Shown in pieces: positions 19,167 through 32,200 of a DNA stretch of 64,000 nucleotides. The translations under genes were made by a program, and so were the position numbers. Position 1 is the first letter of the stretch. Each line of letters starts with the position of its first letter. The notes below the pieces were generated by a model. That model was given only the letters and a program-made list of their open reading frames with translations. It was not told the origin of the DNA and searched no databases. Source of the stretch: Leptospira fluminis. Lineage in GTDB: Bacteria; Spirochaetota; Leptospiria; Leptospirales; Leptospiraceae. The stretch covers positions 62,001 to 126,000 of the forward strand of contig NZ_RQEV01000018.1 of the NCBI RefSeq assembly GCF_004771275.1, written 5' to 3'.

Positions 19167-20309
19167 GTGCGGGAACCGAAGACCATCCAACCCCCGTTTT
19201 ACGGTGAGTTACCTGCCTTCTTTGATAGGCTGGAAGCCACGAATCGAATCCGGTCTTTGGAACCCCCGACCGGAATCGATCTTTGCTCCAACGATTACCT
19301 GGGGCTCTCCGGACATCCTGTCTTACTGGACTCTCTCAAAGAAGGCATAGAAATTTACGGCGCAGGTTCTACGGCCAGCAGGCTGGTTCGGGGCCACCGG
19401 GAAGTATTCGAGCGTCTGGAACGAGAGTTTTCCTCTTGGCTAAAAGCTCCGGCCTCCCTTTTTTTCTCAAACGGATATTCGGCAAATCTAGGAGCTCTGT
19501 CCTGTATCTGCGATCCTTCCTACGTCGTATTTGCCGATCGAAAGAATCATGCTTCTTTAATGGACGGAATCCGTCTTTCGGGAGCAAAAAAAGTCTATTT
19601 CCGACATCTCGACCTCTTGCATTTGGAAGAGTTACTGGAAAAACATTCCGGTTCCAAGAATAAAATCATCGTATGCGAAACCGTTTTCAGTATGGACGGC
19701 GACGTCGCTCCGATCCCTGAGCTGTTGCGTTTGAAAGAAAAATACGGCGCCTTATTGTATCTGGACGAGGCGCATGCAATAGGTGTTTTCGGACCCGAGG
19801 GGTCCGGTTGCGCCCGAGAACAATTGTCGGAAGCGGAAATAGGGAAGGTCGATTTTCGGATGTCCACGTTCGGCAAGGCATTGGGATTGGAAGGCGCGAT
19901 GGTGTCCTGTTCGGAGGATGCGAGACGTTATTTAATGCATTGCGCTCGGACCTTCGTTTTTTCCACGGGATCCTTACCCGCTATTGCCCACGCAGGATTG
20001 GTCGCTATCGGACTCGCGCGATCCATGGAAGAAGACCGCAGGCGGATCTTAGAGTTTGCCGGAATTTTGCGGGAAGCGATTCGATCTGCAGGTTATTCTT
20101 TCGGGGATTCAGTTACGCAGATCGTCCCGATTTTATTAAGCGACGAATCCCACTCTCTGGAATTTGCCGAAATGTTTCTCCGGTCCGGTTTTCAGGCAAA
20201 GGCAATCCGACCTCCGACGGTGGATGTTTCCAGAATTCGAGTCTCTGTGAACGCAAAATTGCGTAAGGCGGACCTGGACCGCTTTATAGGAATTCTTAAG
20301 GGGAGATAA
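19167..20309 (+). CDS. bioF: 8-amino-7-oxononanoate synthase
   Basis: PLP enzyme that joins pimeloyl-ACP (or -CoA) and L-alanine in the first committed step of biotin ring assembly. The Schiff-base Lys237 is in STFGKALGLEGA. The DLCSNDYLGL N-terminal motif and the DEAHAIGVFG segment are diagnostic. The start is GTG with a weak Shine-Dalgarno. It lies 19 bases downstream of mdh and 1 base before bioD. Length 380 residues, normal for BioF. Confidence 0.95.
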   Translation: MREPKTIQPPFYGELPAFFDRLEATNRIRSLEPPTGIDLCSNDYLGLSGHPVLLDSLKEGIEIYGAGSTASRLVRGHREVFERLEREFSSWLKAPASLFFSNGYSANLGALSCICDPSYVVFADRKNHASLMDGIRLSGAKKVYFRHLDLLHLEELLEKHSGSKNKIIVCETVFSMDGDVAPIPELLRLKEKYGALLYLDEAHAIGVFGPEGSGCAREQLSEAEIGKVDFRMSTFGKALGLEGAMVSCSEDARRYLMHCARTFVFSTGSLPAIAHAGLVAIGLARSMEEDRRRILEFAGILREAIRSAGYSFGDSVTQIVPILLSDESHSLEFAEMFLRSGFQAKAIRPPTVDVSRIRVSVNAKLRKADLDRFIGILKGR

Positions 20310-20310
20310 G

Positions 20311-20976
20311 TTGGCGGTATTCGTAACGGCCACCGGGACGGACGTAGGAAAGACTCTGTTTTGTTCCCTGTTTTTAGCAAAATACGCTGAAGCCTTGGGA
20401 GTAAAATATTTCAAGCCGATCCAGACGGGAGAAGATTCGGAACGAGTCAAGATCATGAATCTGACGGGTCTGAACGAGAAATTTTTTTTGAAGAACTATT
20501 ACACGTTCGAGATTCCGGCTTCTCCTCATTTGTCTTCGGAATTAGCGAACGTTCAGGTGGAAACCGAGGAATTATCTAGACATCTCTTCAGTATCCGCTC
20601 AGAAAAAATTCTAATCGAAGGAGCCGGAGGGCTTTACGTTCCGTTGAAAAGGTATTATTATAATATCGATTTGATCGCACAATCCCAATTGCCGGTCGTT
20701 CTTGTGGCATCCACCGGATTGGGCACGATCAATCATACTCTTCTTTCCATAGAGGCTATGAAGCGGGCTTCCATCAAATGTCACGGCGTATTTTTTATCG
20801 GTCCTGAAAATCCGCTTCGCTCCGACAATATCCGTACCGTAATCGAGGCGAGCGAGATCGGCCTATTAGGAACGTTTTTATTGCCGGACAGAAGGTTGGC
20901 TCGCCAGGAATTCCTGCATAGGGTGGAGCAAGAGTTCGATCCAAAAGGAATTCTACCGGAGATTCTGTTTCCTTGA
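20311..20976 (+). CDS. bioD: ATP-dependent dethiobiotin synthetase
   Basis: Closes the ureido ring of dethiobiotin from 7,8-diaminononanoate, CO2 and ATP. The P-loop TATGTDVGKT is at residues 5-14, and the conserved EGAGGLYVPL stretch is near 106-115. Length 221 residues. The start is TTG with a strong GGGGAG Shine-Dalgarno 6 bases upstream. The stop overlaps the TTG start of bioA as TTGA. Confidence 0.95.
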   Translation: MAVFVTATGTDVGKTLFCSLFLAKYAEALGVKYFKPIQTGEDSERVKIMNLTGLNEKFFLKNYYTFEIPASPHLSSELANVQVETEELSRHLFSIRSEKILIEGAGGLYVPLKRYYYNIDLIAQSQLPVVLVASTGLGTINHTLLSIEAMKRASIKCHGVFFIGPENPLRSDNIRTVIEASEIGLLGTFLLPDRRLARQEFLHRVEQEFDPKGILPEILFP

Positions 20977-22277
20977 TTTGGCATCCTTATACATCCCAGT
21001 TGGGCGCCGACCCTCCTTTGAAAATCGTTTCCGCTACAGGGGAATTCCTATATGACGAAACCGGAAAGGATTACGTGGACGGAATCTCTTCCTGGTGGGT
21101 GAGCATACACGGTCACAATCATCCTAAATTAGTGCAGGCCTTGAAGGACCAAGTGGACCAGTTAGATCACGTCTTGCTCGCCGGTTTTACGCATCCTCCT
21201 GCATTGGAACTCGCTCACGAGCTGCTCCAATTCACGAATTGGAAATTCCGCAAAGTTGTGTATTCGGATAACGGTTCTACCGCTTTGGAAATCATGCTGA
21301 AAATCGCCTGGCAGTATTTTCGAAATCGGGGAGATACGAAACGAAAAGTTTTTATAAAATTTTCGTCCTCCTATCACGGAGATACCATCGGTGCGATGAG
21401 CGTGGGGGGAGATTCCGTTTTTAATCGGGTGTTTCAGTCCCTGCTTTTTTCCACCAAGGATTTTGTTACTCCGGCCTGCCATGATTGTCCGGTCGGAAAA
21501 AATCCGAGAACCTGTTCGGAAGACTGTCTGGACGAGTTGGAAGCCTATCTTTCCCTTCACTCCGACGAAGTAGTCGGAGTCGTCCTCGAGCCTTTGATCG
21601 CCGGTGCGGGTGGAATGCTTTTTCACAAACCCGAGGTTTTAAAGAAACTAAGAGATCTCACGCAACGGTACGGGATTTTGCTTCTTTTAGACGAAGTATT
21701 CACCGGTTTCGGAAGAACGGGACGCAAATTCGCGTACGAAACCGCCGATATCGTGCCGGATATGATCGCTTTGGCAAAAGGGTTAACTGCGGGAATTTTA
21801 CCGTTCGCCGTCACTCTCGTTCGGGAAGAGGTTTATAAGGAATTTCTTTCCGAGGAGCCGCTAAAGACCTTATATCATGGACACACGATGACCGGGTATC
21901 CTTCCGGGTGTGCGGTAGCCTTGGCCTCCTTGAAAATTTTCCAAGAGGAAAATCGGCTGGATGATGTGAAACGGGTGGAACTAGGCTTAGAGGAAGGGTG
22001 GTCGAGGATTCGGGCGGAGTTTCCGGAAAAGCTTAGGAATGTTCGGGTATTGGGTGCAGTGGGAGTGGGAGAGTTGGAAACCGGGCAAGAAAAGCCCGGA
22101 TACATCTATTCCTATGCTAGAGAATTCAAACGGATTTGTCTGGAAAACGGAGTCATTCTGCGACCCCTCGGAAATGTGATCTATGTGACCCCTCCCTATA
22201 CGATTTCTAAAGAATCGTTGGACCGAATCTTCGGAGCCATCCGAATCGCACTTTCCTCGTATCATGTGCCTTCTTGA
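20973..22277 (+). CDS. bioA: Adenosylmethionine-8-amino-7-oxononanoate aminotransferase
   Basis: Transfers the amino group of S-adenosylmethionine to KAPA, giving DAPA, the substrate of BioD. The N-terminal IWHPYTS, the [16 protein letters not shown] motif and the PLP Lys269 in ALAKGLTAG are typical of BioA. The length of 434 residues fits. The start is TTG overlapping the bioD stop (TTGA), with a distant GGAG about 10 bases upstream. The stop in turn overlaps a TTG at the beginning of the bioB frame. Confidence 0.95.
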   Translation: MIWHPYTSQLGADPPLKIVSATGEFLYDETGKDYVDGISSWWVSIHGHNHPKLVQALKDQVDQLDHVLLAGFTHPPALELAHELLQFTNWKFRKVVYSDNGSTALEIMLKIAWQYFRNRGDTKRKVFIKFSSSYHGDTIGAMSVGGDSVFNRVFQSLLFSTKDFVTPACHDCPVGKNPRTCSEDCLDELEAYLSLHSDEVVGVVLEPLIAGAGGMLFHKPEVLKKLRDLTQRYGILLLLDEVFTGFGRTGRKFAYETADIVPDMIALAKGLTAGILPFAVTLVREEVYKEFLSEEPLKTLYHGHTMTGYPSGCAVALASLKIFQEENRLDDVKRVELGLEEGWSRIRAEFPEKLRNVRVLGAVGVGELETGQEKPGYIYSYAREFKRICLENGVILRPLGNVIYVTPPYTISKESLDRIFGAIRIALSSYHVPS

Positions 22278-23431
22278 CATTTCTTCTGGACAGGAATATC
22301 GATTGCCAATTGCCCAGGGTCCTAGAAACTATCGGGAGAATGCAAACCGTAACCCAAAAACCAGGTACAGTGGAAGAAAAAGTACTTTCCGAAGTGCCTA
22401 GTCTTATCAGTCGCGAGGGGGCTCTCTCCATTTTAGAGGGAAAAATTCCCCTCACGGAATGTTTGGATCAGGCGTATCGAGCCAGAGAACAATATTTCGG
22501 GCGATCGGTTCGAATTCATATCTTGGACAATATTAAAAACGGCCACTGTCCGGAGGATTGCGGCTATTGCGCTCAGCGCAAAAATGCGAATTCCGGCGTA
22601 CAGGAATATCCTTTAAAATCGGAAGAAGAAATCTTCCAGGACGCAGTTCTGGCGAAAGAGAACGGAGCATACCGTTTTTGTATGGTTACCTCCGGGACGG
22701 GACCGAACCAAAGCACGACCGAAAAATTGGCTCGAACCATAGAAAGGATACACAAGGAACTCGGTTTAAAAGTCTGCCTTTCTGCGGGATTGTTGGATCG
22801 AGAAAAGGCCGCAATCCTGAAGCAAGCGGGATTGGATAGATACAACCATAATCTAAATACTTCCAAGTCTCATTATCCCGAAATCTGCGAAACCCATACC
22901 TACGAGCAAAGAGTGGAAACGATTTCGCATCTTTCGGAGGCGGGAATCGGAATGTGTTCGGGAGTAATCGTGGGAATGGGCGAATCTCTAAAGGATATCG
23001 TCGATGTGGTTTTCGACATCAAGGCTCTGCGCGTGATTTCCATTCCGGTCAACTTCTTTATTCCGGTAGCAGGTCATGCCGTTCGACATCCCCAACCTTT
23101 AACTCCCGAGTTTTGTCTGAGAGTGTTGATCGCTTTCCGTTTGGTGAATCCGGACTCCGAAGTCCGGATTGCAGCCGGAAGAGAAGGGCATCTCAGAAGC
23201 CTGCAAAGCATGGCTTTATTCGCGGCTAATTCGCTGTTTGCCAGCGGATATCTGAACGTGAAAGGGTCCGACGCGCTGGAAACCGTCAAACTGATTTTAG
23301 ACGCTGGATTCCTGCCCGAATTTTCCTCCGGAAAAGGCGCGGAGGTGGATTGGGAAAGCATTTTAGGAAATGATTATCTTTACTCTGCGGAGAATTTTCC
23401 CGAACTTTACAAATTCAGGAAAAAACCGTAG
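22274..23431 (+). CDS. bioB: Biotin synthase (radical SAM)
   Basis: Radical-SAM enzyme that inserts sulfur into dethiobiotin to give biotin. The radical-SAM motif is C92-P-E-D-C96-G-Y-C99, and the family motifs HNLNTS and YGLN-like strand segments (GESLKDIV) follow. The extreme N-terminus is unusual: a TTG at 22274 overlaps the bioA stop as TTGA and gives 385 residues, while the first ATG is at 22340 (363 residues), with GGGAG only 2 bases before it. The first 22 residues do not resemble other BioB proteins. Either start is possible, and coupling favours the TTG. Confidence 0.94.
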   Translation: MTFLLDRNIDCQLPRVLETIGRMQTVTQKPGTVEEKVLSEVPSLISREGALSILEGKIPLTECLDQAYRAREQYFGRSVRIHILDNIKNGHCPEDCGYCAQRKNANSGVQEYPLKSEEEIFQDAVLAKENGAYRFCMVTSGTGPNQSTTEKLARTIERIHKELGLKVCLSAGLLDREKAAILKQAGLDRYNHNLNTSKSHYPEICETHTYEQRVETISHLSEAGIGMCSGVIVGMGESLKDIVDVVFDIKALRVISIPVNFFIPVAGHAVRHPQPLTPEFCLRVLIAFRLVNPDSEVRIAAGREGHLRSLQSMALFAANSLFASGYLNVKGSDALETVKLILDAGFLPEFSSGKGAEVDWESILGNDYLYSAENFPELYKFRKKP

Positions 23432-23458
23432 AAAAATTTCGAAGGTCGTAGTAATGAA

Positions 23459-23570
23459 ATCCAGGATGTTTTTACGGAATCCGGTTCGGAGAGGAAAGAT
23501 GGAAATCGTTCGTTTTCGGAACGGAAATTCGTAATGGATTGAAACTCTCGGTAGGATAAAAATCCTGGAT
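23459..23570 (+). other. Candidate structured RNA or inverted-repeat element between bioB and a small ORF
   Basis: The outer arms ATCCAGGA / TCCTGGAT at 23459-23466 and 23563-23570 are perfect complements. A 2-base bulge (23467-23468) follows, then TTTTTA at 23469-23474 pairs with TAAAAA at 23557-23562, giving a 14-bp stem. Inside, AATCC (23478-23482) pairs with GGATT (23536-23540), and CGTTC (23507-23511) pairs with GAACG (23519-23523) around a 7-base loop. The nesting is consistent. It is not followed by a T-run, so it is not a simple terminator. It could be a leader element of the small ORF at 23590, a small RNA, or a MITE-like remnant. Confidence 0.4.
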
Positions 23571-23589
23571 ATAACGGAGAGATTGTCGG

Positions 23590-23760
23590 ATGAAATATAA
23601 GATCGAGATCAATAAACTAAAAAACGGCTATATTGAAGCCAAATTGATCGATACAGTTTCCAACAACCCCATCGAATTCCGTATATGTGATACGGAAGAA
23701 TATCTGCAGGCGCAGATCGCCGATTGGCACAAGCGCTTCCATATGAAGGACAACGAATAA
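23590..23760 (+). CDS. Small hypothetical protein, 56 residues
   Basis: An ORF too short for most gene finders. It has an ATG and a GGAGAG Shine-Dalgarno at 23576-23581, 8 bases upstream. The protein is highly charged, beginning MKYKIEINKLKNGY and ending in a helix-like QAQIADWHKRFHMKDNE. No hydrophobic segment and no known domain. Its sequence complexity and start signals look real. It follows the inverted-repeat element. The next gene begins at 23781-23793 in the same direction. Confidence 0.65.
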   Translation: MKYKIEINKLKNGYIEAKLIDTVSNNPIEFRICDTEEYLQAQIADWHKRFHMKDNE

Positions 23761-23780
23761 CTGAGAGTCCTCAGGAAATT

Positions 23781-24539
23781 TTGTCTTGGCGTATGACAAT
23801 TTTCGTTCGCGTTTGCTTTTTCTTACTTCTTCTTCCCTCCTGCGCTAGTCTTAGAAATGCGAAGATTGTGGATTATTACCATCCGAATTTCGAATGCGTA
23901 GGAAATCTAGGCTCCAGAGATCCGGATTTCTGGACGCTCTATCAGGCAAAATACCGGGAAGCGATCGAGTTTTATTCCAAAGAGAATACAAGGATTAAGA
24001 CGGCCCAGATCGTTTTTGTAGGGAACAGCCTGATGGCGGGCTTCCCACCGGGACTCTTGCAGGAGGAATTTCCCGGCTCCGTCAACCGAGGGATTCCGGG
24101 GGACATGACCGAGCTTCTTTTGGGCAGACTCGAAAGCACCGTATTTCCTCTGAAGCCTTCCTACATTATTCTGGAAATCGGGGGAAACGATATCCGAGAA
24201 GGGAAGTGTTTGGATTATATAGAATCGAAGCAAAGGGAGATCGTTTCTCGGATCCGGACGGTCTTGCCGAATGCGAAAGTGATTTTATTGGGAATCCCTC
24301 CCGTACTGAGCGGGCAAGTGAATTCCGTGTCGCCGATCGTAAACTCCGCCTTGGCGAGAATCGCCGCAGGAAGTCCGAATTTTAGTTATCTGGATATATG
24401 GCCGTATTTTCGAACGAAGGGACTTCCGTTCCTGCGCGAAGAATTGGCTTTAGAATACGAAGGAAAGACGGATAAGATTCACGTAAACGAAAACGCGTAT
24501 AAGATCTGGGCCAAGCAGATCAAGCCCCTATTGAAATAA
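23781..24539 (+). CDS. SGNH/GDSL-type hydrolase, predicted lipoprotein
   Basis: A lipid-anchored esterase-like protein. The signal is hydrophobic (CFFLLLLPSC) with a lipobox Cys. Block I is FVGNSLMAGF (GNS in place of GDS, nucleophile Ser), block III is GGNDIREGK and block V is DKIHVNENAY with the Asp-x-x-His pair. All catalytic elements are therefore present. The start is either ATG 23793 or TTG 23781; the TTG has AGGA at a better distance. Substrates could be O-acetylated polysaccharides or lipids at the surface, which I cannot resolve. It lies just upstream of serB. Confidence 0.85.
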   Translation: MSWRMTIFVRVCFFLLLLPSCASLRNAKIVDYYHPNFECVGNLGSRDPDFWTLYQAKYREAIEFYSKENTRIKTAQIVFVGNSLMAGFPPGLLQEEFPGSVNRGIPGDMTELLLGRLESTVFPLKPSYIILEIGGNDIREGKCLDYIESKQREIVSRIRTVLPNAKVILLGIPPVLSGQVNSVSPIVNSALARIAAGSPNFSYLDIWPYFRTKGLPFLREELALEYEGKTDKIHVNENAYKIWAKQIKPLLK

Positions 24540-24546
24540 CGTTCCA

Positions 24547-25413
24547 GTGTTACTATTCTTTACAGAACCGTCCGCAAATGCGAAAGAGGAAATCCGAAAT
24601 GCTCTTATCCGCTTAGGCTCCGACCAAGGACGTTTCGAAAATACGAATATTTCCGTTCCGAGCGGATGGAAATGTTTCCTGACCGATTCTCTCGTCCTTT
24701 CTTCCCGCGAAGACCTGGTTCGGCTCCGCAGCGAACTTTCCCGATTTAGAATCGACGTTCTGTCGGTAAAAAGCCGCATCGTAGGACAATCCCTTTTTTG
24801 CTTCGATATGGATTCCACCCTGATTCGCGAGGAAGTGATCGACGAGTTGGCGCGTTTTGCGGGAGTTTACGAGGAGGTTTCCTTAGTCACCAGGGAAGCC
24901 ATGGAAGGAAATTTGAATTTCCAGGACGCGTTAAGGAAACGTTGTTCGTATTTGAAGGATTTGCCGGTGACAGCCTTGACGGACCTGTATTCCAGACTTT
25001 CGTTAAACGAAGGTGTTTCGGACCTTCTTCAGAGGCTGAGAGGAAAAGGCACAAAGACGGCCGTTTTCAGCGGAGGATTTCAGGACATTCTGGAAAGATT
25101 CCGGACGGAGCATCCTATCGACGAGGTCCGCGCCAATTTTTTGGAAAGGAAGGACGGGAAGCTAACCGGAAATGTTTCCGGAAGGATCGTGGATAAGGAC
25201 GTAAAAAAGGAATCCCTGGTCGAACTTAGGGAAAAATTCCGGATCGAAAAGGAAAACGTGATAGCCGTAGGCGACGGCGCTAATGACCAATTAATGTTAA
25301 GCGAAGCTGGGATCGGAATAGGGTTTCACGCTAAGGAAGGCTTGAAAAACACGATCATGAATTGGGTCGATTTTGCGCCCATGGATGTACTGCTCTATCT
25401 ATTCGAGAGCTAA
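24547..25413 (+). CDS. serB: Phosphoserine phosphatase
   Basis: Final step of serine synthesis, dephosphorylating O-phosphoserine. This is a HAD-superfamily enzyme: the motif I sequence is FDMDSTLIREEVIDELA with nucleophile Asp87 and Asp89. Motif II Ser lies in VFSGGFQD, and the motif III and IV Asp residues are in VGDGANDQLML. The first ~75 residues form an extra N-terminal domain, likely an ACT-like regulatory region as in E. coli SerB. The start is GTG. An intrinsic-terminator-like hairpin follows the stop. Confidence 0.94.
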   Translation: MLLFFTEPSANAKEEIRNALIRLGSDQGRFENTNISVPSGWKCFLTDSLVLSSREDLVRLRSELSRFRIDVLSVKSRIVGQSLFCFDMDSTLIREEVIDELARFAGVYEEVSLVTREAMEGNLNFQDALRKRCSYLKDLPVTALTDLYSRLSLNEGVSDLLQRLRGKGTKTAVFSGGFQDILERFRTEHPIDEVRANFLERKDGKLTGNVSGRIVDKDVKKESLVELREKFRIEKENVIAVGDGANDQLMLSEAGIGIGFHAKEGLKNTIMNWVDFAPMDVLLYLFES

Positions 25414-25435
25414 ACTAGAGTAGCAAAGCGGACGA

Positions 25436-27983
<2,548 letters not shown>

Positions 27984-27994
<11 letters not shown>

Positions 27995-28640
27995 GAGCTT
28001 GCTTTGCGTTTCGGATGAATGAAACGATCGAATTCCGGTCCTTGATTCCGGGAGAGGATTCCACTCCGCTCGCCACATCCACCCCGAACGGGGAGATTTC
28101 CCGAACGGCTCGGGCTACGGTTTCCGGCTTTAGTCCTCCGGCCAAAAAGAAAGGACGTTTGACCCCTCGAACATATTCCCAGGGAAAGGATTCCCCGGTT
28201 CCTCCTCCCGCACCGGTAACATAGCTGTCTAGAATCAGCAGATCGGAATCCAAAGAGGAAAGCGCTTCGTCGGAGACGGGTTTTTGCACTCGGTAGGAAA
28301 GGATTCTGGAATTTCTTTGTCCGTACAAGGGGGAAGCGTTTCCGGGAACCAGATTGTCGTCGCTTACGTACTGCAAATAGTCGTACGGAAGGGAACCTAA
28401 TACGGATTCGACGAAAGAGAGGGAATTTCGGTAGAACAAAAAAACGACCTTAGGTCGGAGAAACTTCGGAACCCCGTTTTCCAGGACAGAGAGTAGGGAA
28501 GCAGCGTGGGAAGGAGAAATGTTTCGGACGCTAAGGGGGGAAAAATTCAAACCGATAAAGTCGGCCCCCTCGTCCACACAAAGCTTCATCGTATCGGAGT
28601 CCCGTATTCCGCAAATCTTTACTTTTACTTTTTCCGTCAT
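27984..28640 (-). CDS. trpF: Phosphoribosylanthranilate isomerase
   Basis: TIM-barrel enzyme of tryptophan synthesis, isomerising N-(5-phosphoribosyl)anthranilate. The N-terminal KVKICGIRD (general-base Cys) and GADFIGLNF segments are diagnostic. The C-terminal phosphate-binding region FLAGGLKPE and the DVASGVESSPGIKD motif are intact. 218 residues. Other trp genes are not in the window. It is directly upstream of mutS, with the 3' end overlapping the mutS start, so the two are probably co-transcribed. Divergent from pgeF. Confidence 0.95.
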
Positions 28641-28738
28641 TCCTATGTTCGTCCGCGAAAAACTTTTCCGAGGTCGGTTTCCCGCTCGAATTATTTTCCC
28701 TCTTTTCTATACAAGACTAGAACCTCCTGACGTCAAGT

Positions 28739-29437
28739 ATGATCGATCACCGCTTCTATCTGGAAGATAAACGAAGTTTAAGAATTCTCGTCTTGGGGAA
28801 TCGGGAACTGTCCGATTATTCCCCGGATCCCGAATTTATCCGCTCCCGAGTTTCTCATTTCAGCGAAATTCCGGAGGAGAGAATTTTTCTTCTAGATCAG
28901 GTTCATGGAACCGACGTCGTAGATTCGGATCGGATCCAGGCCGGGGCAGTTCCGCAGGGAGATGCCTTATACACTACGGAACCCCGAAAAGTGCTGGTTA
29001 TCAAAACGGCCGACTGTATGCCCGTCTTCTTTTGGAACGGAAATCCGGCCTTGGTAGGAATCGTACATTCCGGCTGGAAAGGAACCTTGGCAGGAGTAGC
29101 GGAAACGGCAATCCGAGAGACTACCCGAAAATACGGGTTCGATCCCCAATCCCTTCAATTTTATATCGGGCCTTATGCAACGGGAAAGCAGTACGAGGTG
29201 GGGGAAGATGTGGCGTCTCAGTTTAGGAAGGAATGTCCTACGGCTTTGAAACAGCTTCCGACAGAGGGAAAGTTTCTATTGGAACAGAAAGTATTCCTAT
29301 TGAATCGGCTGAAAAATTTGGGAGTAGAAGCCTTTCTGGAAACCTCCGGAGCCTGCACGATGACGGCAAACTCCAGGTATTTCAGTCACAGAAGAGGCGA
29401 CACCGCAAGAAATCTGAATTGTATTTGGCTGGAATAA
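28739..29437 (+). CDS. pgeF: Laccase-domain purine nucleoside phosphorylase (YfiH/PgeF family)
   Basis: Member of the YfiH/LACC1 family, formerly annotated as polyphenol oxidase, now known to act on purine nucleosides. A peptidoglycan-editing role is reported for the E. coli protein. The KTADCMPVFF and HSGWKGTLAGV metal-site motifs and the C-terminal FSHRRGDTARN motif are clear, and the Cys/His zinc ligands are present. Length 232 residues. It ends 4 bases before the convergent receiver gene. The exact substrate in this organism cannot be read. Confidence 0.93.
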   Translation: MIDHRFYLEDKRSLRILVLGNRELSDYSPDPEFIRSRVSHFSEIPEERIFLLDQVHGTDVVDSDRIQAGAVPQGDALYTTEPRKVLVIKTADCMPVFFWNGNPALVGIVHSGWKGTLAGVAETAIRETTRKYGFDPQSLQFYIGPYATGKQYEVGEDVASQFRKECPTALKQLPTEGKFLLEQKVFLLNRLKNLGVEAFLETSGACTMTANSRYFSHRRGDTARNLNCIWLE

Positions 29438-29440
29438 TTC

Positions 29441-29848
29441 CTAGATCTTGATCGTCTTGCGGACGGTCGCATTCGCTTTTTCCAGGATCTTTTCCCGTTT
29501 GATGGGTTTGACCACATAATCCATTACGCCGCTATCAGATAGGTTCTTGATGACTGCGGGAGTGTTTTCGTCGGTTACGACCATGATTCTAGGAAGAACT
29601 CCTAATTCCTTGATTTCGTAAAATGCCGCGAACCCGTCCATCACGGGAAGATGAAGATCCAAAGTAATGAGATCGACCTTTTTGTTTTCTTTGTATAAGT
29701 CGACCAATTCCTTTCCCGTTTCCGCGAAGGCAACGACTTCATAACCTTCGGATTCCAGAATCTGAGCCAATTGCTTTGCCTGGAATTTGGAATTTTCCGC
29801 TACGATTACCTGGTAAGGTCTGCCGGAAGGGGCGATTCCACCTTTCAT
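29441..29848 (-). CDS. Stand-alone response-regulator receiver protein
   Basis: A 135-residue CheY-like receiver with no output domain. Phosphoacceptor Asp64 is in LDLHLPVMDG, Thr92 is the switch residue and Lys114 the conserved Lys in VVKPIKRE. The acidic pair that normally binds Mg2+ reads Glu18-Asn19 (VAENSKF), with Asn replacing the second acid. Phosphorylation chemistry may still work, but it is altered. A good Shine-Dalgarno AGGACGG precedes the ATG. No histidine kinase gene is adjacent, so its partner is unknown. Confidence 0.9.
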   Translation of the reverse strand: MKGGIAPSGRPYQVIVAENSKFQAKQLAQILESEGYEVVAFAETGKELVDLYKENKKVDLITLDLHLPVMDGFAAFYEIKELGVLPRIMVVTDENTPAVIKNLSDSGVMDYVVKPIKREKILEKANATVRKTIKI

Positions 29849-29878
29849 CTTATCACCGTCCTAAACAAATTGCAAAAT

Positions 29879-30973
<1,095 letters not shown>

Positions 30974-32200
30974 TTATTTCTGTTCTCTTTGAAATTCCGA
31001 GAGAACTCCCTCTAGAATATCCAAGCCGTCGTTCAGATATTTCGAAGAAATCGTAAGCGGGGGCATGATCCTGATCACGGTGTCTCCGGTAGCGTTTACG
31101 ATCAGGCCTTTTTCTAGACATTTTTCCGCTATGGGTCGGGCCGGGACGCTTACCTCTATCCCGATATGCAGACCTTTCCCTCGGACTTCCTTGATGATTT
31201 TCAGATTTTGCTGCAATTGTCTCAAGCGGCTAAAAGCGATGTCCGAGCAGGAATTCACGTTGGATAAAATATCTCTGGTCTGGATGATTCGAATCGTTTC
31301 GTAAGCGATCATGGCTCCCAGATGGTTGCCGCCGAACGTGGTTCCGTGGGTTCCTTTGGCCAAAACGCTTTCGTATTTTTCGGCGACGATCATGGCACCT
31401 ATCGGAAATCCGGATCCGAGTCCTTTCGCTAAGGTCATCACGTCCGGGGAGAATCCCAGAGTTTCGAACGCGAACAAGGTTCCGGTCCTTCCGAATCCGG
31501 TTTGGATTTCGTCGAGAACCAATAGCGCTTCGTTTTCGGCGGTGAGTTCCCGGGCGAGGTTTAGGTAGCCGTGGGTTAGGGGAATGATACCGCTTTCTCC
31601 CAAGATCGGCTCCGCGATAAACGCGACCACTCTTCCCGCGTACCGTTCGAAGGCGGCGACCAATTCGTCCTCGCTGTTCGGATTCACGAATTCGATTCCG
31701 TCGAGGAGCCGACCGAAACCGGTGTGCATTTTCTTTTGACCGGTTAAACTGATTCCTGATACGGATCTACCATGGAAACTTTTTTGCAGGGAAATAATGA
31801 TGGGATCCGCGATATGTTTTTGTTCCGCGTATGCCCGTACAAGTTTAAATGCTGCTTCCGTTGCCTCCGTTCCGGAGTTACAGAGAAAAACTTTACCCGG
31901 AAAGGAATTTTGGATTAGGATTTCGGCTAACTTCGTCGCTTCCTCCGAATAGAACCAATTCGAGGTATGCATGAGCTTATCGATCTGCAGACGAATCGCT
32001 TCGATGATGTCGGGATCGCTATGTCCTAGATTGGTCACGGCGACACCGCTTAGGAAGTCGATGTACTGTTTGTTGTTCTGGTCGAAAAGTAGTTCGTTCA
32101 CTCCGTATCGAAACGCGATCGGATACCGGTTGACCAGGTCGAGAACGTACTTGTCGTTTAATTCCTTGGTTTTTTGAAAATCTGTCGCCGTTTCTTTCAT
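30974..32200 (-). CDS. argD: Acetylornithine aminotransferase
   Basis: Class III PLP aminotransferase that makes N-acetylornithine in arginine synthesis. The Schiff-base Lys259 is in [14 protein letters not shown]. The conserved [15 protein letters not shown] and [11 protein letters not shown] segments are intact. Length 408 residues. It might also act on succinyl-diaminopimelate, as in E. coli. An AGGA Shine-Dalgarno precedes the ATG, and the gene overlaps the hexomutase gene by 4 bases (ATGA). argC is elsewhere in the window. Confidence 0.93.
   Translation of the reverse strand: MKETATDFQKTKELNDKYVLDLVNRYPIAFRYGVNELLFDQNNKQYIDFLSGVAVTNLGHSDPDIIEAIRLQIDKLMHTSNWFYSEEATKLAEILIQNSFPGKVFLCNSGTEATEAAFKLVRAYAEQKHIADPIIISLQKSFHGRSVSGISLTGQKKMHTGFGRLLDGIEFVNPNSEDELVAAFERYAGRVVAFIAEPILGESGIIPLTHGYLNLARELTAENEALLVLDEIQTGFGRTGTLFAFETLGFSPDVMTLAKGLGSGFPIGAMIVAEKYESVLAKGTHGTTFGGNHLGAMIAYETIRIIQTRDILSNVNSCSDIAFSRLRQLQQNLKIIKEVRGKGLHIGIEVSVPARPIAEKCLEKGLIVNATGDTVIRIMPPLTISSKYLNDGLDILEGVLSEFQREQK

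Noticed and set aside
23454..23535. Short 27-codon ORF within the inverted-repeat element
   Set aside because: No ribosome site, and the reading frame lies in the stem-loop. It was treated as part of the structured element.
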